Positions 15,921 to 23,722 are shown, numbered from the stretch's first letter. The stretch: 44,063 bases of DNA from 02-FULL-45-11b sp041663485 (GCA_041663485.1 JBAYMO010000008.1:1-44063); one strand, 5' to 3'. The notes: generated from the sequence alone by a model not told the origin. Translations and numbers: made by a program.

Positions 15921-17003
15921 ATGAAAGAAGCCCTAACCTTTGACGACGTCTTGCTCGTCCCCCAAAAATCGAGTTCTTCGCCCAGCCAAGTTTCAACTGA
16001 AACTTTTTTGACGAAAAGAATTAAACTTGGCATTCCCCTGCTTTCAGCGGCCATGGATACCGTTACCGAAAGCCAATTGGCTATCACTTTGGCTGAGGCC
16101 GGCGGCCTGGGAATTATTCATAAAAGCATGCCGGCCGAACGCCAGGCCGAAGAGATTAAAAAAGTTAAAGCGAAAAACCTGCTCTGCGGCGCTTCGGTTT
16201 CCGTAGGTCAAAACGCGATTGACCGAGCCAAAATTTTAGTGGCCGCCGGCGTGGATGTAATTGTTATTGACGTGGCTCATGGCCATTATTACAAAGTAAC
16301 CGAAACGATAAAAATTTTAAAGAAAATGTTTGGCAAAAAAGTGGTCATTATCGGTGGCAATGTGGCCACCGGCCAGGCCACGGCTGATTTAATCAAAGCG
16401 GGCGCGGACGTAGTCAAAGTCGGCGTGGGTCCGGGTTCAATTTGTACCACGCGCGTAATTGCCGGCATCGGCGTGCCCCAATTAACCGCGGTCATGAATG
16501 CCGTCAAAGTCGCCAAGAAAACCAAGACTCCGATTATCGCCGATGGCGGCATTAAATTCTCCGGTGATATCGTTAAAGCCTTAGCGGCCGGTTCGGCCGC
16601 GGTCATGCTGGGCAGTTTATTCGCCGGTACTGACGAAGCCCCAGGCGAAGTCGTAGAAATTGACGGCCAAAAAATGAAGGTTTATCGTGGCATGGGTTCA
16701 ATCGATGCTATGCAAAAAGGCTCTTCGGATCGTTATTTGCAAGCTGATAAAAAAAGTCCGGAAGAAATGATTGCCGAAGGCGTGGTTGGTCATGTGCCCT
16801 ATAAAGGTTCGGTCAAACATATTATCTATCAATTAGTCGGCGGCTTAAAACAAGGCTTGGGCTATTGCGGCGCTGATAATATTATTGAACTGCAAAAAAA
16901 GGCGGAATTTGTCCGCATCTCTGCGGCCGGCTTACGCGAGAGCCACCCTCATTCTTTACAAAAAATCCAACAAGCACCAAATTATCAAAGCGACTTTATT
17001 TAA
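15921..17003 (+). CDS. guaB: IMP dehydrogenase lacking CBS domains
   Basis: About 360 residues from the ATG at 15921 (MKEALTFDDVLLVP), which fits the family start better than the frame opening at 15885, whose first 12 codons lie in the repeat. It oxidises IMP to XMP with NAD+. It shows LLSAAMDTVTES, the catalytic loop GPGSICTTR, ADGGIKFSGD and YRGMGSIDAM. The normal CBS pair between the HKSM and VGA-like segments is missing: PAERQAEEIKKVK runs straight into LLCGASVSVG. Similar CBS-less enzymes exist, e.g. in Borrelia. With guaA it gives a salvage route to GMP. Confidence 0.95.
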   Translation: MKEALTFDDVLLVPQKSSSSPSQVSTETFLTKRIKLGIPLLSAAMDTVTESQLAITLAEAGGLGIIHKSMPAERQAEEIKKVKAKNLLCGASVSVGQNAIDRAKILVAAGVDVIVIDVAHGHYYKVTETIKILKKMFGKKVVIIGGNVATGQATADLIKAGADVVKVGVGPGSICTTRVIAGIGVPQLTAVMNAVKVAKKTKTPIIADGGIKFSGDIVKALAAGSAAVMLGSLFAGTDEAPGEVVEIDGQKMKVYRGMGSIDAMQKGSSDRYLQADKKSPEEMIAEGVVGHVPYKGSVKHIIYQLVGGLKQGLGYCGADNIIELQKKAEFVRISAAGLRESHPHSLQKIQQAPNYQSDFI

Positions 17004-17008
17004 TCAAT

Positions 17009-17836
17009 ATGGATAACAAAGAACAAGCAAAGCTGGAGGGCATGTGTATTCATGGCAATTTTCCCCCATGTGATAGATGCTTGCAAACAAGCGCGGAAAA
17101 AAAATCTGAAATTCCAATCTCAATAGTTGATCCCAAAAACAAACAAGCCATTGCCGATTATTACCAGTTTGAAATTGATCAGGGATTTTCCACCATAAAT
17201 CCTAAGAGTACCTTTGAGAAAATGATTGACTTCCGCCAAAAACAGATACACGACAATAAACTAGCCGTAGCCGTTATCAAAGAGGATGATAAAGTTGTCG
17301 CCACCGGTGTAGTGGTGTTAGAAAATGGCACCATGGGACGGGAATTAACGGATGACGAGGCCGGCGCCGGCGGCGTAGTAGTGTCCGGGGATAAAAGAAA
17401 TAGCGGCCTAGGCGAAGTCATGGCTCAACAACAGATTCAAATGGCTCAAGACTCCGGCAAAAAATCAATTGTTTCCCGAATTGATCAAGGCAATAATGCT
17501 AGCTTCAGACTTCATCTTAAATTGGGCTATCAAATGGAAGATATTAGAAGAGAGGCTGACGATTCTGGTCATGAAAAAATTGATTACAAAATTAGAAAAT
17601 CACTGACCGAAGAAGTCGAGCCCCAAGCTTGGGCGCAAGCAGTCGCTTCGGGTCAATTGGCCGAAGCTGCCAGTCTGGATAACAATTCACCTAAATCAGT
17701 CTTAATTGATCCTAACAATGACCAACTTATAGAAAAAGCCTTAGCTCAGGGATACAAAGGTGTTTATTTACTTCGACCAAAAGATTTGTCAAAAAAAGAT
17801 CAGCTCAACCAAGATTACTTTGTCTTTTCTAAATAG
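17009..17836 (+). CDS. GNAT-family N-acetyltransferase
   Basis: 275 residues. An N-terminal Cys-containing stretch (CIHGNFPPCDRC, ~13-24) could be a small metal site. The GNAT core (~35-195) has the acetyl-CoA loop in VSGDKRNSGLGEVMAQQQI and the later NNASFRLHLKLGYQ motif. A C-terminal extension of about 75 residues has no known match. It begins 5 nt after guaB, so it is probably co-transcribed. The substrate cannot be predicted. A strong bidirectional terminator follows. Confidence 0.75.
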   Translation: MDNKEQAKLEGMCIHGNFPPCDRCLQTSAEKKSEIPISIVDPKNKQAIADYYQFEIDQGFSTINPKSTFEKMIDFRQKQIHDNKLAVAVIKEDDKVVATGVVVLENGTMGRELTDDEAGAGGVVVSGDKRNSGLGEVMAQQQIQMAQDSGKKSIVSRIDQGNNASFRLHLKLGYQMEDIRREADDSGHEKIDYKIRKSLTEEVEPQAWAQAVASGQLAEAASLDNNSPKSVLIDPNNDQLIEKALAQGYKGVYLLRPKDLSKKDQLNQDYFVFSK

Positions 17837-17850
17837 TTTTGTTTAAACAA

Positions 17851-17882
17851 AAAATCTTTTCCAAGTTTGGAAAAGATTTTTT
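17851..17882. terminator. Bidirectional terminator
   Basis: AAAATCTTTTCCAA...TTGGAAAAGATTTT with flanking A and T runs, between the convergent GNAT and lipoprotein genes. Confidence 0.85.
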
Positions 17883-17889
17883 ATATGCC

Positions 17890-18399
17890 TTATTTTTCCG
17901 TCACGACAGTTTCAGAAATATTAATTTTTTCTGAATAACTGCTATCTTCATTAGGCATGATAATCAAATTAAAAGTTAACTCGTTTTTCTGGGCGCCAAT
18001 CGTTGACAGGTCGTTCATGCTGGAATCAACACTTATCGCCCAACCGTTATTCTTTAGTTCCTGGCGATAATATTTTAAAATATCTTCCACCGAATCATTT
18101 GTGGCTAGAATTAAACCATAACTCGTGCCGTCGGTAATAACCAGAGATGTGCCTTGAATAATTCTGGCATTTTTATAATAAGGCGCGGCGGCGGGAAAAT
18201 TATCCGGTAACTTCTGTTCCATGGTCGCAGTTACCGTGTTACCGTTTTCGTCCAACATTTTAACCTGATTACCTTGAGAATTAACTTCCACGCCGGTTTT
18301 TTGCTCAATGACTTGCTGAACCACTGACTTGCCGCAACCGGCCGCCAATAGAGCCAAAGGTAACAAAATCAAAAGAGAATAAATTTTTTTGCTACTCAT
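17890..18399 (-). CDS. Putative lipoprotein
   Basis: 169 residues. A signal peptide with a clear lipobox (LLAAGC, Cys at residue 22) implies lipid anchoring to the outer face of the cytoplasmic membrane. The mature part includes a segment KLPDNFPAAAPYYKNARIIQG and a later DSVEDILKYYRQELKNNGW. This resembles a small alpha/beta domain seen in many bacterial lipoproteins, where a residual is compared with a threshold, but no named family is certain. It lies 27 nt from the amidohydrolase gene upstream and may share its transcript. Confidence 0.7.
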   Translation of the reverse strand: MSSKKIYSLLILLPLALLAAGCGKSVVQQVIEQKTGVEVNSQGNQVKMLDENGNTVTATMEQKLPDNFPAAAPYYKNARIIQGTSLVITDGTSYGLILATNDSVEDILKYYRQELKNNGWAISVDSSMNDLSTIGAQKNELTFNLIIMPNEDSSYSEKINISETVVTEK

Positions 18400-18426
18400 A
18401 ATTTTATTTTATTATTTATTATTTTT

Positions 18427-19863
18427 TTATTCTCCCAAGCGTTTTCTTAATTTCATGTGCGCGGCCTGCAATTCCGTCATCAATTTACTTTCGTTGATTA
18501 AATTATGAAGACGATTAGTAATAACAAATTCACCATTAATCATCAAATCCCGGACATTGCGGCCGCCGTGAGTAATCATATTGCCGATCAAACTGATTGG
18601 CTTGCTTTCGTTGTAAGGCATAAAACCGCGATCCCGCAATTTCCAAAAAGCCAAATCGGCGCGATAGCCGGGTAAAATTCGGCCCACCTTGCCCAGCTTC
18701 AAAATTTCCGCGGCTTGCGAGGTCATCATCTTAAATAAATCTTCATATAAAACCCGCTGCCGGTCTTGATGCATAATACGCATCTGCAAAGCCTCGGACA
18801 ATAAGTCCAAGCTATTTTTGGAAATTACGCTATCGGTACCAAGACATAAACGATTGGCCGCGCCAGCGCGGACAAACTGGGCATAGCGTAATTCCCCGCT
18901 TTTGTGAATTTTATTTGAAGTAGGTAAATGAACCACACCAATTTTATATTTTTTAACCAAATCAATTTCCTGATCAGATAAATGAATGGCATGAGATAAA
19001 ATCAAATTTGAATTAGCTAAACCAAAGTCAACCAAAACCTCCACCGTGCGCTTCCCAAATTTTTTCAGACATTCCTGAACCCAAGTCTCGGTTTCAGCCG
19101 CATGCATGGTAAATAAAACATTATACTTTTTTATTAATTTTTTTATTTCTTCCAATTGCTTGGGACTGGCCCGATGAAGATAATGAATGGAAATCGCCGG
19201 TTGGGAAAAATAATTTTTCCTGTTTTTAAAATATTTTTCGATCAGTTTGGGCGTATTCTGCGGATGAGAATTTGAAACCGCGGAAATGGCGTTGATGACA
19301 CGGTGCTTGGTCATGTGCGCCGCCCTCTCGACTGGATCAAAAACTCCATAATGACTAAGCGTCGTCGTGATTCCGTCTTTTTGTTCTTCGGTAAAATCAC
19401 CCACCGCGCTGAGAAAAAAATCCTGATCATTCATTTGTGCTTCCAGCTGAGCCATTTTCTCCACCTGATCCACGATATTGCCTTTATCCAAAGTCATGGA
19501 AGACCGCAGCAAATACATGGGCGGATGAGCATGAGCATTAATAAACCCCGGCGTTACCACCACGCCGCTTCTTTTGCCGGCATCATAAATTAAATCAATC
19601 TTATTTCTGGGAATTTTATTTTTGCCCAAAAAAACGTCACGAATAATACCATCCACAATGTAAATGGAACGATTCTTTTGCACCTGCACTTTATTATTTT
19701 GATCAGCTGTTAAAGCAAAGGCCACGCTTTGAATCAAAATCCGGCGAATCTTTTTTGGCTGGCCAATGATTTCATAACGCGTATGCTTTTGTCGCTCAAG
19801 CAAATAGCTGGCCTCATCGGCCAAAGCTGACTTTAAAGTTTTGTTGTTTAAGATAATGTCCAT
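18427..19863 (-). CDS. Amidohydrolase-family protein (cytosine/MTA-SAH deaminase-like)
   Basis: 478 residues of the metal-dependent amidohydrolase superfamily, subgroup ATZ/TRZ and SsnA-like. Metal-site motifs are all present: HAH in TPGFINAHAHPP (~110), HAAETE (~255), SHAIH (~285), and the Asp in LGTDSVISKNS (~345). Small beta-domains at each end carry the usual strands (e.g. VTPGFI and a late MINGEFVI). It probably hydrolyses or deaminates a purine- or thioadenosine-like substrate. The exact substrate is not deducible. There is a 27-nt gap to the lipoprotein gene downstream. Confidence 0.85.
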   Translation of the reverse strand: MDIILNNKTLKSALADEASYLLERQKHTRYEIIGQPKKIRRILIQSVAFALTADQNNKVQVQKNRSIYIVDGIIRDVFLGKNKIPRNKIDLIYDAGKRSGVVVTPGFINAHAHPPMYLLRSSMTLDKGNIVDQVEKMAQLEAQMNDQDFFLSAVGDFTEEQKDGITTTLSHYGVFDPVERAAHMTKHRVINAISAVSNSHPQNTPKLIEKYFKNRKNYFSQPAISIHYLHRASPKQLEEIKKLIKKYNVLFTMHAAETETWVQECLKKFGKRTVEVLVDFGLANSNLILSHAIHLSDQEIDLVKKYKIGVVHLPTSNKIHKSGELRYAQFVRAGAANRLCLGTDSVISKNSLDLLSEALQMRIMHQDRQRVLYEDLFKMMTSQAAEILKLGKVGRILPGYRADLAFWKLRDRGFMPYNESKPISLIGNMITHGGRNVRDLMINGEFVITNRLHNLINESKLMTELQAAHMKLRKRLGE

Positions 19864-19982
19864 AAGATTGCTTTAATTATAGAAAGAAGTCGCTAAAAAT
19901 GCAAAGAATGATTAAAATTATAAATCAAAAATACAGCCTAATTGGCTGCATCTATTTACTTGCTTGTTACTTACTTAGTCAG

Positions 19983-20054
19983 AGCGGGTGACCGGATTCG
20001 AACCGGCGATCTTCTCCTTGGCAAGGAGACATTCTACCACTGAACTACACCCGC
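19983..20054 (-). tRNA. tRNA-Gly(GCC)
   Basis: Acceptor GCGGGTG/CACCCGC with discriminator U. D-arm GTTC AGTGGTA GAAT. Anticodon stem CTCCT/GGAGA encloses a loop with anticodon GCC. T-arm GCCGG-TTCGAAT-CCGGT. CCA is not encoded. Confidence 0.95.
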
Positions 20055-20148
20055 TCTCACTAAGCAAGTTTATTGATACGTTGGGATATTAACAGAAATT
20101 ATTATAGCAAAATCATCAGAAAATGCAAGATTTGCTAAATATCAGCGC

Positions 20149-20176
20149 CGTCCGCCTCGGCAGGACGACCGTTTGC
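20149..20176 (-). repeat. Palindrome followed by an internal tRNA-Lys fragment
   Basis: Plus strand: palindromic CGTCCGCCTCGGCAGGACG (20149-20167), overlapping CGACCGTTTGC (20166-20176). That 11-mer recurs exactly inside tRNA-Lys at 20216-20226, 50 bp away. It is one of three tRNA-derived fragments beside palindromes in this cluster. Confidence 0.5.
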
Positions 20177-20188
20177 GTTAAAACTTTA

Positions 20189-20264
20189 TGGTGGGCGCAG
20201 CAGGGCTCGAACCTGCGACCGTTTGCTTAAGAGGCAACTGCTCTACCAGCTGAGCTATGCGCCC
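20189..20264 (-). tRNA. tRNA-Lys(CUU) with encoded CCA
   Basis: Acceptor GGGCGCA/TGCGCCC, discriminator A, and CCA encoded at 20189-20191. D-arm GCTC AGCTGGTA GAGC. Anticodon loop CTCTTAA gives CTT. T-arm GCAGG-TTCGAGC-CCTGC. It is the only one of the four tRNAs here with CCA in the DNA. Confidence 0.93.
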
Positions 20265-20307
20265 AAGATTATATTTATTATTTAATTATCAACTGCCAGC
20301 TGCTGTG

Positions 20308-20353
20308 CCCGCCATGCTTTACCGCAGGCAATGCAGGCGGGAGCTATGCGCCC
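20308..20353 (-). repeat. Palindrome with a duplicated 5' end of tRNA-Lys
   Basis: A CCCGCC...GGCGGG palindrome (20308-20341) runs directly into GAGCTATGCGCCC (20341-20353). This exactly duplicates the 5' 13 nt of tRNA-Lys at 20252-20264. In tRNA orientation the order is 5'-fragment, palindrome, spacer, full tRNA. Confidence 0.6.
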
Positions 20354-20363
20354 GAATAAAAAA

Positions 20364-20448
20364 TGGGCGAGGTGGGAATCGAACCCACACGGCTTATTCA
20401 GCCAAAGGATTTTAAGTCCTTCGTGTATACCAGTTTCACCACTCGCCC
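20364..20448 (-). tRNA. tRNA-Leu(UAA)
   Basis: Acceptor GGGCGAG/CTCGCCC with discriminator A. Anticodon stem AAGGA/TCCTT encloses loop CTTAAAA, giving TAA. Long variable arm. T-arm GTGGG-TTCGATT-CCCAC. CCA is not encoded, and a T-run follows directly. Confidence 0.95.
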
Positions 20449-20506
20449 ACGTTTACTATTGAATTTAGATTCTTTGTTTAAAGTTAATTTCGGTTTAATA
20501 TGCTCG

Positions 20507-20558
20507 CCCACAACGCTTCGCGTAGCGATGCGGGCAGGCCAGTTCCACCACTCGCCCA
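20507..20558 (-). repeat. Palindrome with a duplicated 5' end of tRNA-Leu(UAA)
   Basis: A CCCACAACGCT...GCGATGCGGG-type palindrome (20507-20534) is followed by CCAGTTCCACCACTCGCCCA (20539-20558). This repeats the tRNA-Leu 5' end (to 20449) with one mismatch in 20. The arrangement is the same as for the tRNA-Lys fragment. Confidence 0.6.
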
Positions 20559-20624
20559 AGGGATTAATAATGATAATTTTTTCTTGCACTAAAACAATAA
20601 CTATAATATTATAAAACTACATTT

Positions 20625-21113
20625 ATGTCAACAAGCAAAAATCAGCCAATATATCTCGTCGGACAAAACATCAGAAGCCTTTTTAACGTTGGCTCTCTTT
20701 TTCGTTGCGCCGACGTTTTTGGGGTAGAAAAAATTTACTTAACCGGTTATACTGGCTGTCCGCCGCGAAAAGAAATCTCTAAAACCGCATTGGGAGCCGA
20801 GACTTGGCTGCCTTGGGAGAGTAAGCGACAAACTCACCAAGTGATAAAAAATTTAAAAAAACAAGGCGTAAAAATTATAGTTTTAGAAACCGAAAAAGTC
20901 AGTACCTCTCTGCCAAAATTTAAACCGACTTTTCCTATGGCGTTGGTGGTGGGCAATGAAATTGAAGGCGTTAGTCCGGCCATTTTAAAATTGGCTGATG
21001 AAGTGGTTAAAATCCCTATGATTGGCAAAAAAGAATCTTTGAATGTTGCCGTTGCGGCCAGCATTGCTTTATACCATTTTCGCTACCCTGGACGTAAGTT
21101 ATCCAAAGTTTAA
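20625..21113 (+). CDS. SpoU/TrmH-family RNA 2'-O-methyltransferase
   Basis: 162 residues with the SPOUT knotted-fold motifs: motif 1 NIRSLFNVGSLFRCADVFGV (~16-35), motif 2 ALVVGNEIEGVS (~107-118) and motif 3 VKIPMIGKKESLNVAVAASI (~129-148). The size fits a minimal catalytic core without an N-terminal substrate domain, as in TrmL-type enzymes. It would methylate ribose 2'-O in tRNA or rRNA using S-adenosylmethionine. The target is not deducible. It stands alone after the tRNA cluster. Confidence 0.9.
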   Translation: MSTSKNQPIYLVGQNIRSLFNVGSLFRCADVFGVEKIYLTGYTGCPPRKEISKTALGAETWLPWESKRQTHQVIKNLKKQGVKIIVLETEKVSTSLPKFKPTFPMALVVGNEIEGVSPAILKLADEVVKIPMIGKKESLNVAVAASIALYHFRYPGRKLSKV

Positions 21114-21166
21114 GTAAAAGATCGTTTGCCAAAGGCGGATCACCAGATCTCAACAATATAGTGGCA

Positions 21167-21192
21167 ACATAGCCCAAAGCTATGTTTTTTTG
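21167..21192 (+). terminator. Terminator after the SpoU gene
   Basis: ACATAGC-CCAAA-GCTATGT followed by TTTTTTTG. Confidence 0.8.
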
Positions 21193-21217
21193 TTTATATA
21201 GCGTTTTTAAAGATTAT

Positions 21218-21246
21218 TTGATAAGCTATATTTAGCTTTTTATTAT
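21218..21246 (+). promoter_or_regulatory. Promoter of the DUF2726 gene
   Basis: TTGATA (21218-21223), 17-bp spacer, TATTAT (21241-21246). The flanking sequence from TTATTTGATAAGCTA onward closely matches the promoter at 24395, suggesting a shared promoter module. Confidence 0.6.
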
Positions 21247-21266
21247 CCAATTCAACCCCTCTAGAC

Positions 21267-21779
21267 ATGGATAAATTTTTATTAGTAGTAATTTCATTTT
21301 TTGTACTAGAGATTATTTTTTATCTTTTCCAAGACAAACTTTTAGTCCTCATAAAATTAACAGCTCACGATCTGCCCTTTAAAAGAAAGGAATTTCTAAT
21401 GAACATTCCGGAAAGAAAATTCTTTGAAGAATTAACTAAGATTACGCCAAATAACTATGTAGTTTTTCCCCAAGTCGTTTTGGGCAGTGTGGTCGAAACA
21501 ACCGTCCCAAGAAGCAAAGCTATGGGTTGGCGTAACAAGATTGATCGAAAAACAATTGATTTCGTAATATTTGAACTGCCCTATTACCAGCCAGTGCTCG
21601 CGATTGAATACGATGGAAAAACACATAATTACCCTGATCGGAAAAAACGAGACAGTGAAGTTAAAAAAATTCTAGACACTTCGGGCATTAAAAATTTTCA
21701 TGTTAAGCATAGCTATAATATAAACTTTGAAGAAATAAAAAATAAGATTGACGAAATCTTATTGAATAAAAATTGTTAA
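21267..21779 (+). CDS. DUF2726-domain protein with N-terminal membrane helix
   Basis: 170 residues. One membrane helix (5-22) precedes a DUF2726 domain (~45-168), a restriction-endonuclease-like fold: LMNIPERKFFEEL, the strand KTIDFVIFE, then AIEYDGKTHN and KKRDSEVKKILDTSGI. The D-x(n)-E-x-D/K arrangement (D in TIDFVIF, E in AIEYDGK) looks like a PD-(D/E)XK active site. Nuclease activity is inference. It is a stand-alone gene with its own promoter. Confidence 0.75.
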   Translation: MDKFLLVVISFFVLEIIFYLFQDKLLVLIKLTAHDLPFKRKEFLMNIPERKFFEELTKITPNNYVVFPQVVLGSVVETTVPRSKAMGWRNKIDRKTIDFVIFELPYYQPVLAIEYDGKTHNYPDRKKRDSEVKKILDTSGIKNFHVKHSYNINFEEIKNKIDEILLNKNC

Positions 21780-21922
21780 TTTGTTTAGCCGATTGTTTGA
21801 GTGTTTAGCTTCAACCAGGCCTAGTCACAAAAATTTCGCGACTTGAACAAAATTAAAACGCCTAGGGTATAAAACTATATAAAAAAGGAGTGGGCTATTT
21901 AAAACTGGATACACCAGATTGA

Positions 21923-22150
21923 CTAACCCTCTCCCCCACAACCATAGCGCCTAAAGGCCTCGACAACAGGATCGTGATCGGTAGTTGGACGTTCAGGACT
22001 CCACATTGGCGCCGAACCAAGACCCGAAAGCAAAAATATGTTAGGAGCTCGATGAGCGTCTGTCATCAAAGCGGTCGTGCGACCACAATCGCATTGAGAA
22101 CGACCATCTGCAAAAATACGGTTGCAAAATCCACAAAATGTCTCATTCAT
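21923..22150 (-). CDS. Hypothetical small zinc-ribbon-like protein
   Basis: 75 residues from the ATG at 22150, which has GGAGGAG 6 nt upstream. A further in-frame ATG at 22180 would include that site and is rejected. A CGFC...CDCG arrangement (residues ~6-23) suggests a single metal site. The rest is unrecognised and ends in a CGGEG tail. A private promoter (22180-22207) and higher G+C place it among the cassette-like genes. The downstream hairpin is weak. Confidence 0.6.
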   Translation of the reverse strand: MNETFCGFCNRIFADGRSQCDCGRTTALMTDAHRAPNIFLLSGLGSAPMWSPERPTTDHDPVVEAFRRYGCGGEG

Positions 22151-22179
22151 GATCTTCTCCTCCATAAAGAACTGATTCA

Positions 22180-22207
22180 ATTATAGATTACGACTACAAT
22201 CTGTCAA
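22180..22207 (-). promoter_or_regulatory. Promoter of the 21923-22150 gene
   Basis: Minus strand TTGACA (22202-22207), 16-bp spacer, TATAAT (22180-22185). The leader is only about 20 nt. Confidence 0.75.
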
Positions 22208-22342
22208 TAATTTGGCTGGCAACAGGTAATATATACACCATAGGCCCGGCAAAACATATTACTAATTTGTTTAGCTTGCTCACCCAAATTGCTCGCTTAC
22301 TTACGTGTTTAGAAAATTGTACCATGATGCAGAATTAAAAAC

Positions 22343-22372
22343 TTCAACCAGGCTAAAAACGTGATCTATAAT
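22343..22372 (+). promoter_or_regulatory. Possible promoter of the 22393 gene
   Basis: TTCAAC (22343-22348), 18-bp spacer, TATAAT (22367-22372), 20 bp before the ATG. The -35 overlaps the repeated CTTCAACCAGGC word. Confidence 0.45.
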
Positions 22373-22392
22373 TAAGTTTAAACTCGAAACTT

Positions 22393-22581
22393 ATGAACAA
22401 AAAAACTAAGATTACTATTGGCATAATAATGTTGTTGACATGGCTTATACTGCTGGTCATTTTTATTTACTATTTTGTTCCATTGCCGTTTTGGCCCGAC
22501 AGTTTAGCAACCGGCAAGATGCAAACACTACACAATTATTTATACCAACTCAAAAACTGCGGCTTCCCTGCAACCTGCTAA
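22393..22581 (+). CDS. Small membrane protein, possibly truncated by a frameshift
   Basis: 62 residues. Lys-rich start, one strong membrane helix (about 8-30), then a short polar tail ending at a TAA just after FPATC. A neighbouring frame stays open from there to 22658 and would add a charged tail (LLIITKGQEYKTLKIKF...). The gene may therefore be a frameshifted version of a ~90-residue protein. Family unknown. A TATAAT box precedes it. Confidence 0.45.
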   Translation: MNKKTKITIGIIMLLTWLILLVIFIYYFVPLPFWPDSLATGKMQTLHNYLYQLKNCGFPATC

Positions 22582-22713
22582 TTATCACCAAAGGTCAGGA
22601 ATACAAAACACTAAAGATAAAATTTGAGAATACTGAGGACAAAAGCCGCTTTGATTGACACTATAAAAAGTCGGGTAGCATATTTTTTATCTTAAACTAA
22701 AAGAATAACTTAT

Positions 22714-23199
22714 ATGGAATTTTTAGACATCGTAGATAAAAATGACCAGGTGATTAATCGGGCAGCCAAAGAGGATGTTTATAAAAAACTCCTGTGCCAC
22801 CGAATTGCCCATGTCATTATTTTCAACCAAGATAATAAAATGGTTTTGCAGAAGAGAAGCACCAAAGTTGCCTTTTGCCCCAATCACTGGTCAACGGCCG
22901 TTGGCGGACATGTTCAATCGGGAGAAACATACGAACAGGCGGCTTTAAGGGAATACGAAGAAGAGCTGGGCACGACCAGCGAACTGGAGTTTGTAGGTAA
23001 AGATTTTTATGAAGTAGCCGGCAGGCCAGACAAATTCTTGGTAACTTTTAAAACACAATACGATGGATTGTTTAATCCTGATCTGGAAGTAATCTCCGAA
23101 GTAAGCGCATTTGATCTTAAACAGATAGAGGAAATGATTAAAAACGGGGAAAAATTTCACCCTGAGCTATTATTTATTTTAAATAAATATTATTTATAG
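22714..23199 (+). CDS. Nudix hydrolase (IPP-isomerase-like subgroup)
   Basis: 161 residues. The Nudix box is intact: GGHVQSGETYEQAALREYEEELG matches GX5EX7REUXEEXGU (about residues 69-91). The N-terminus (FLDIVDKNDQVINRAAKEDV, CHRIAHVIIF) matches the YfcD/Idi-like subgroup that acts on pyrophosphates of small molecules. The IPP isomerase catalytic Cys context is not clear enough to call it Idi. It is the first of three close genes, 35 nt from the next. Confidence 0.9.
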   Translation: MEFLDIVDKNDQVINRAAKEDVYKKLLCHRIAHVIIFNQDNKMVLQKRSTKVAFCPNHWSTAVGGHVQSGETYEQAALREYEEELGTTSELEFVGKDFYEVAGRPDKFLVTFKTQYDGLFNPDLEVISEVSAFDLKQIEEMIKNGEKFHPELLFILNKYYL

Positions 23200-23233
23200 C
23201 CTTGATGGTTAAAAAAACCAAGGCGATTATTTT

Positions 23234-23722
23234 ATGACATCAAAACAATTCATTGAAGGACAGCTAGCAGGCTGCAAACATGATTCTTGCGAAGATACTT
23301 GCTGCGACGACGATCGCGTTGAGGAATGGGTAAATGAGTATCTTGCTTTTCATGAACGACTTAAGGATTATATTACTTCCCTGGGGATTAAAATAAAATT
23401 CGTAAACGACCGGGTGCAATTTACGAATTGTTCAGATGGAAAAAGATGCAAATTTCTAACCCATTCTTTAAATAAAGACATTGACCCCAGGCCAATTGAC
23501 TGCAAAATATATCCTTTCTGCTTGGATTGGGATTCAATTGATTTCGACCAAAAAATTGTAAAATTATTTTATTGGGATAACTCCTGTCCACTGGTAAAGA
23601 AAAATTTGATTCCTGATGAATTTCGGCAGGAAGTTGAGGCCATAATCAAACGTGATTTTGCCGTATTATTTCACGGCGCTCTATTTCAAGTGGAATTCAT
23701 TAACCAAGTTCACGGGGCATAA
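23234..23722 (+). CDS. YkgJ-like cysteine-cluster protein
   Basis: 162 residues with about nine Cys: CKHDSCEDTCCDDD (~14-27), a middle C...KRCKF, RPIDCKIYPFC (~92-102), and a late CPLV. The C-x4-C-x3-CC plus CxxYPFC layout resembles the YkgJ-type putative zinc/iron chelator family. Cluster or metal binding is probable, and the partner is unknown. It is cytosolic, 18 nt from the HD-domain gene downstream. Confidence 0.65.
   Translation: MTSKQFIEGQLAGCKHDSCEDTCCDDDRVEEWVNEYLAFHERLKDYITSLGIKIKFVNDRVQFTNCSDGKRCKFLTHSLNKDIDPRPIDCKIYPFCLDWDSIDFDQKIVKLFYWDNSCPLVKKNLIPDEFRQEVEAIIKRDFAVLFHGALFQVEFINQVHGA

Larger units (their letters stand above)
21777..22353 (+). repeat. Direct repeats flanking the 75-residue cassette gene
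   Basis: TAATTTGTTTAGC at 21777-21789 and 22263-22275, and CTTCAACCAGGC at 21809-21820 and 22342-22353, occur in the same order on either side of the minus-strand gene 21923-22150. GTGTTTAG lies between them in both copies. They may be remnants of a duplicated junction. The rest of the 22208-22366 interval shows nothing coding. Confidence 0.4.

Noticed and set aside
20363..20614. Open frames across the tRNA-Leu region on both strands
   Set aside because: They run through the tRNA and its duplicated fragment.
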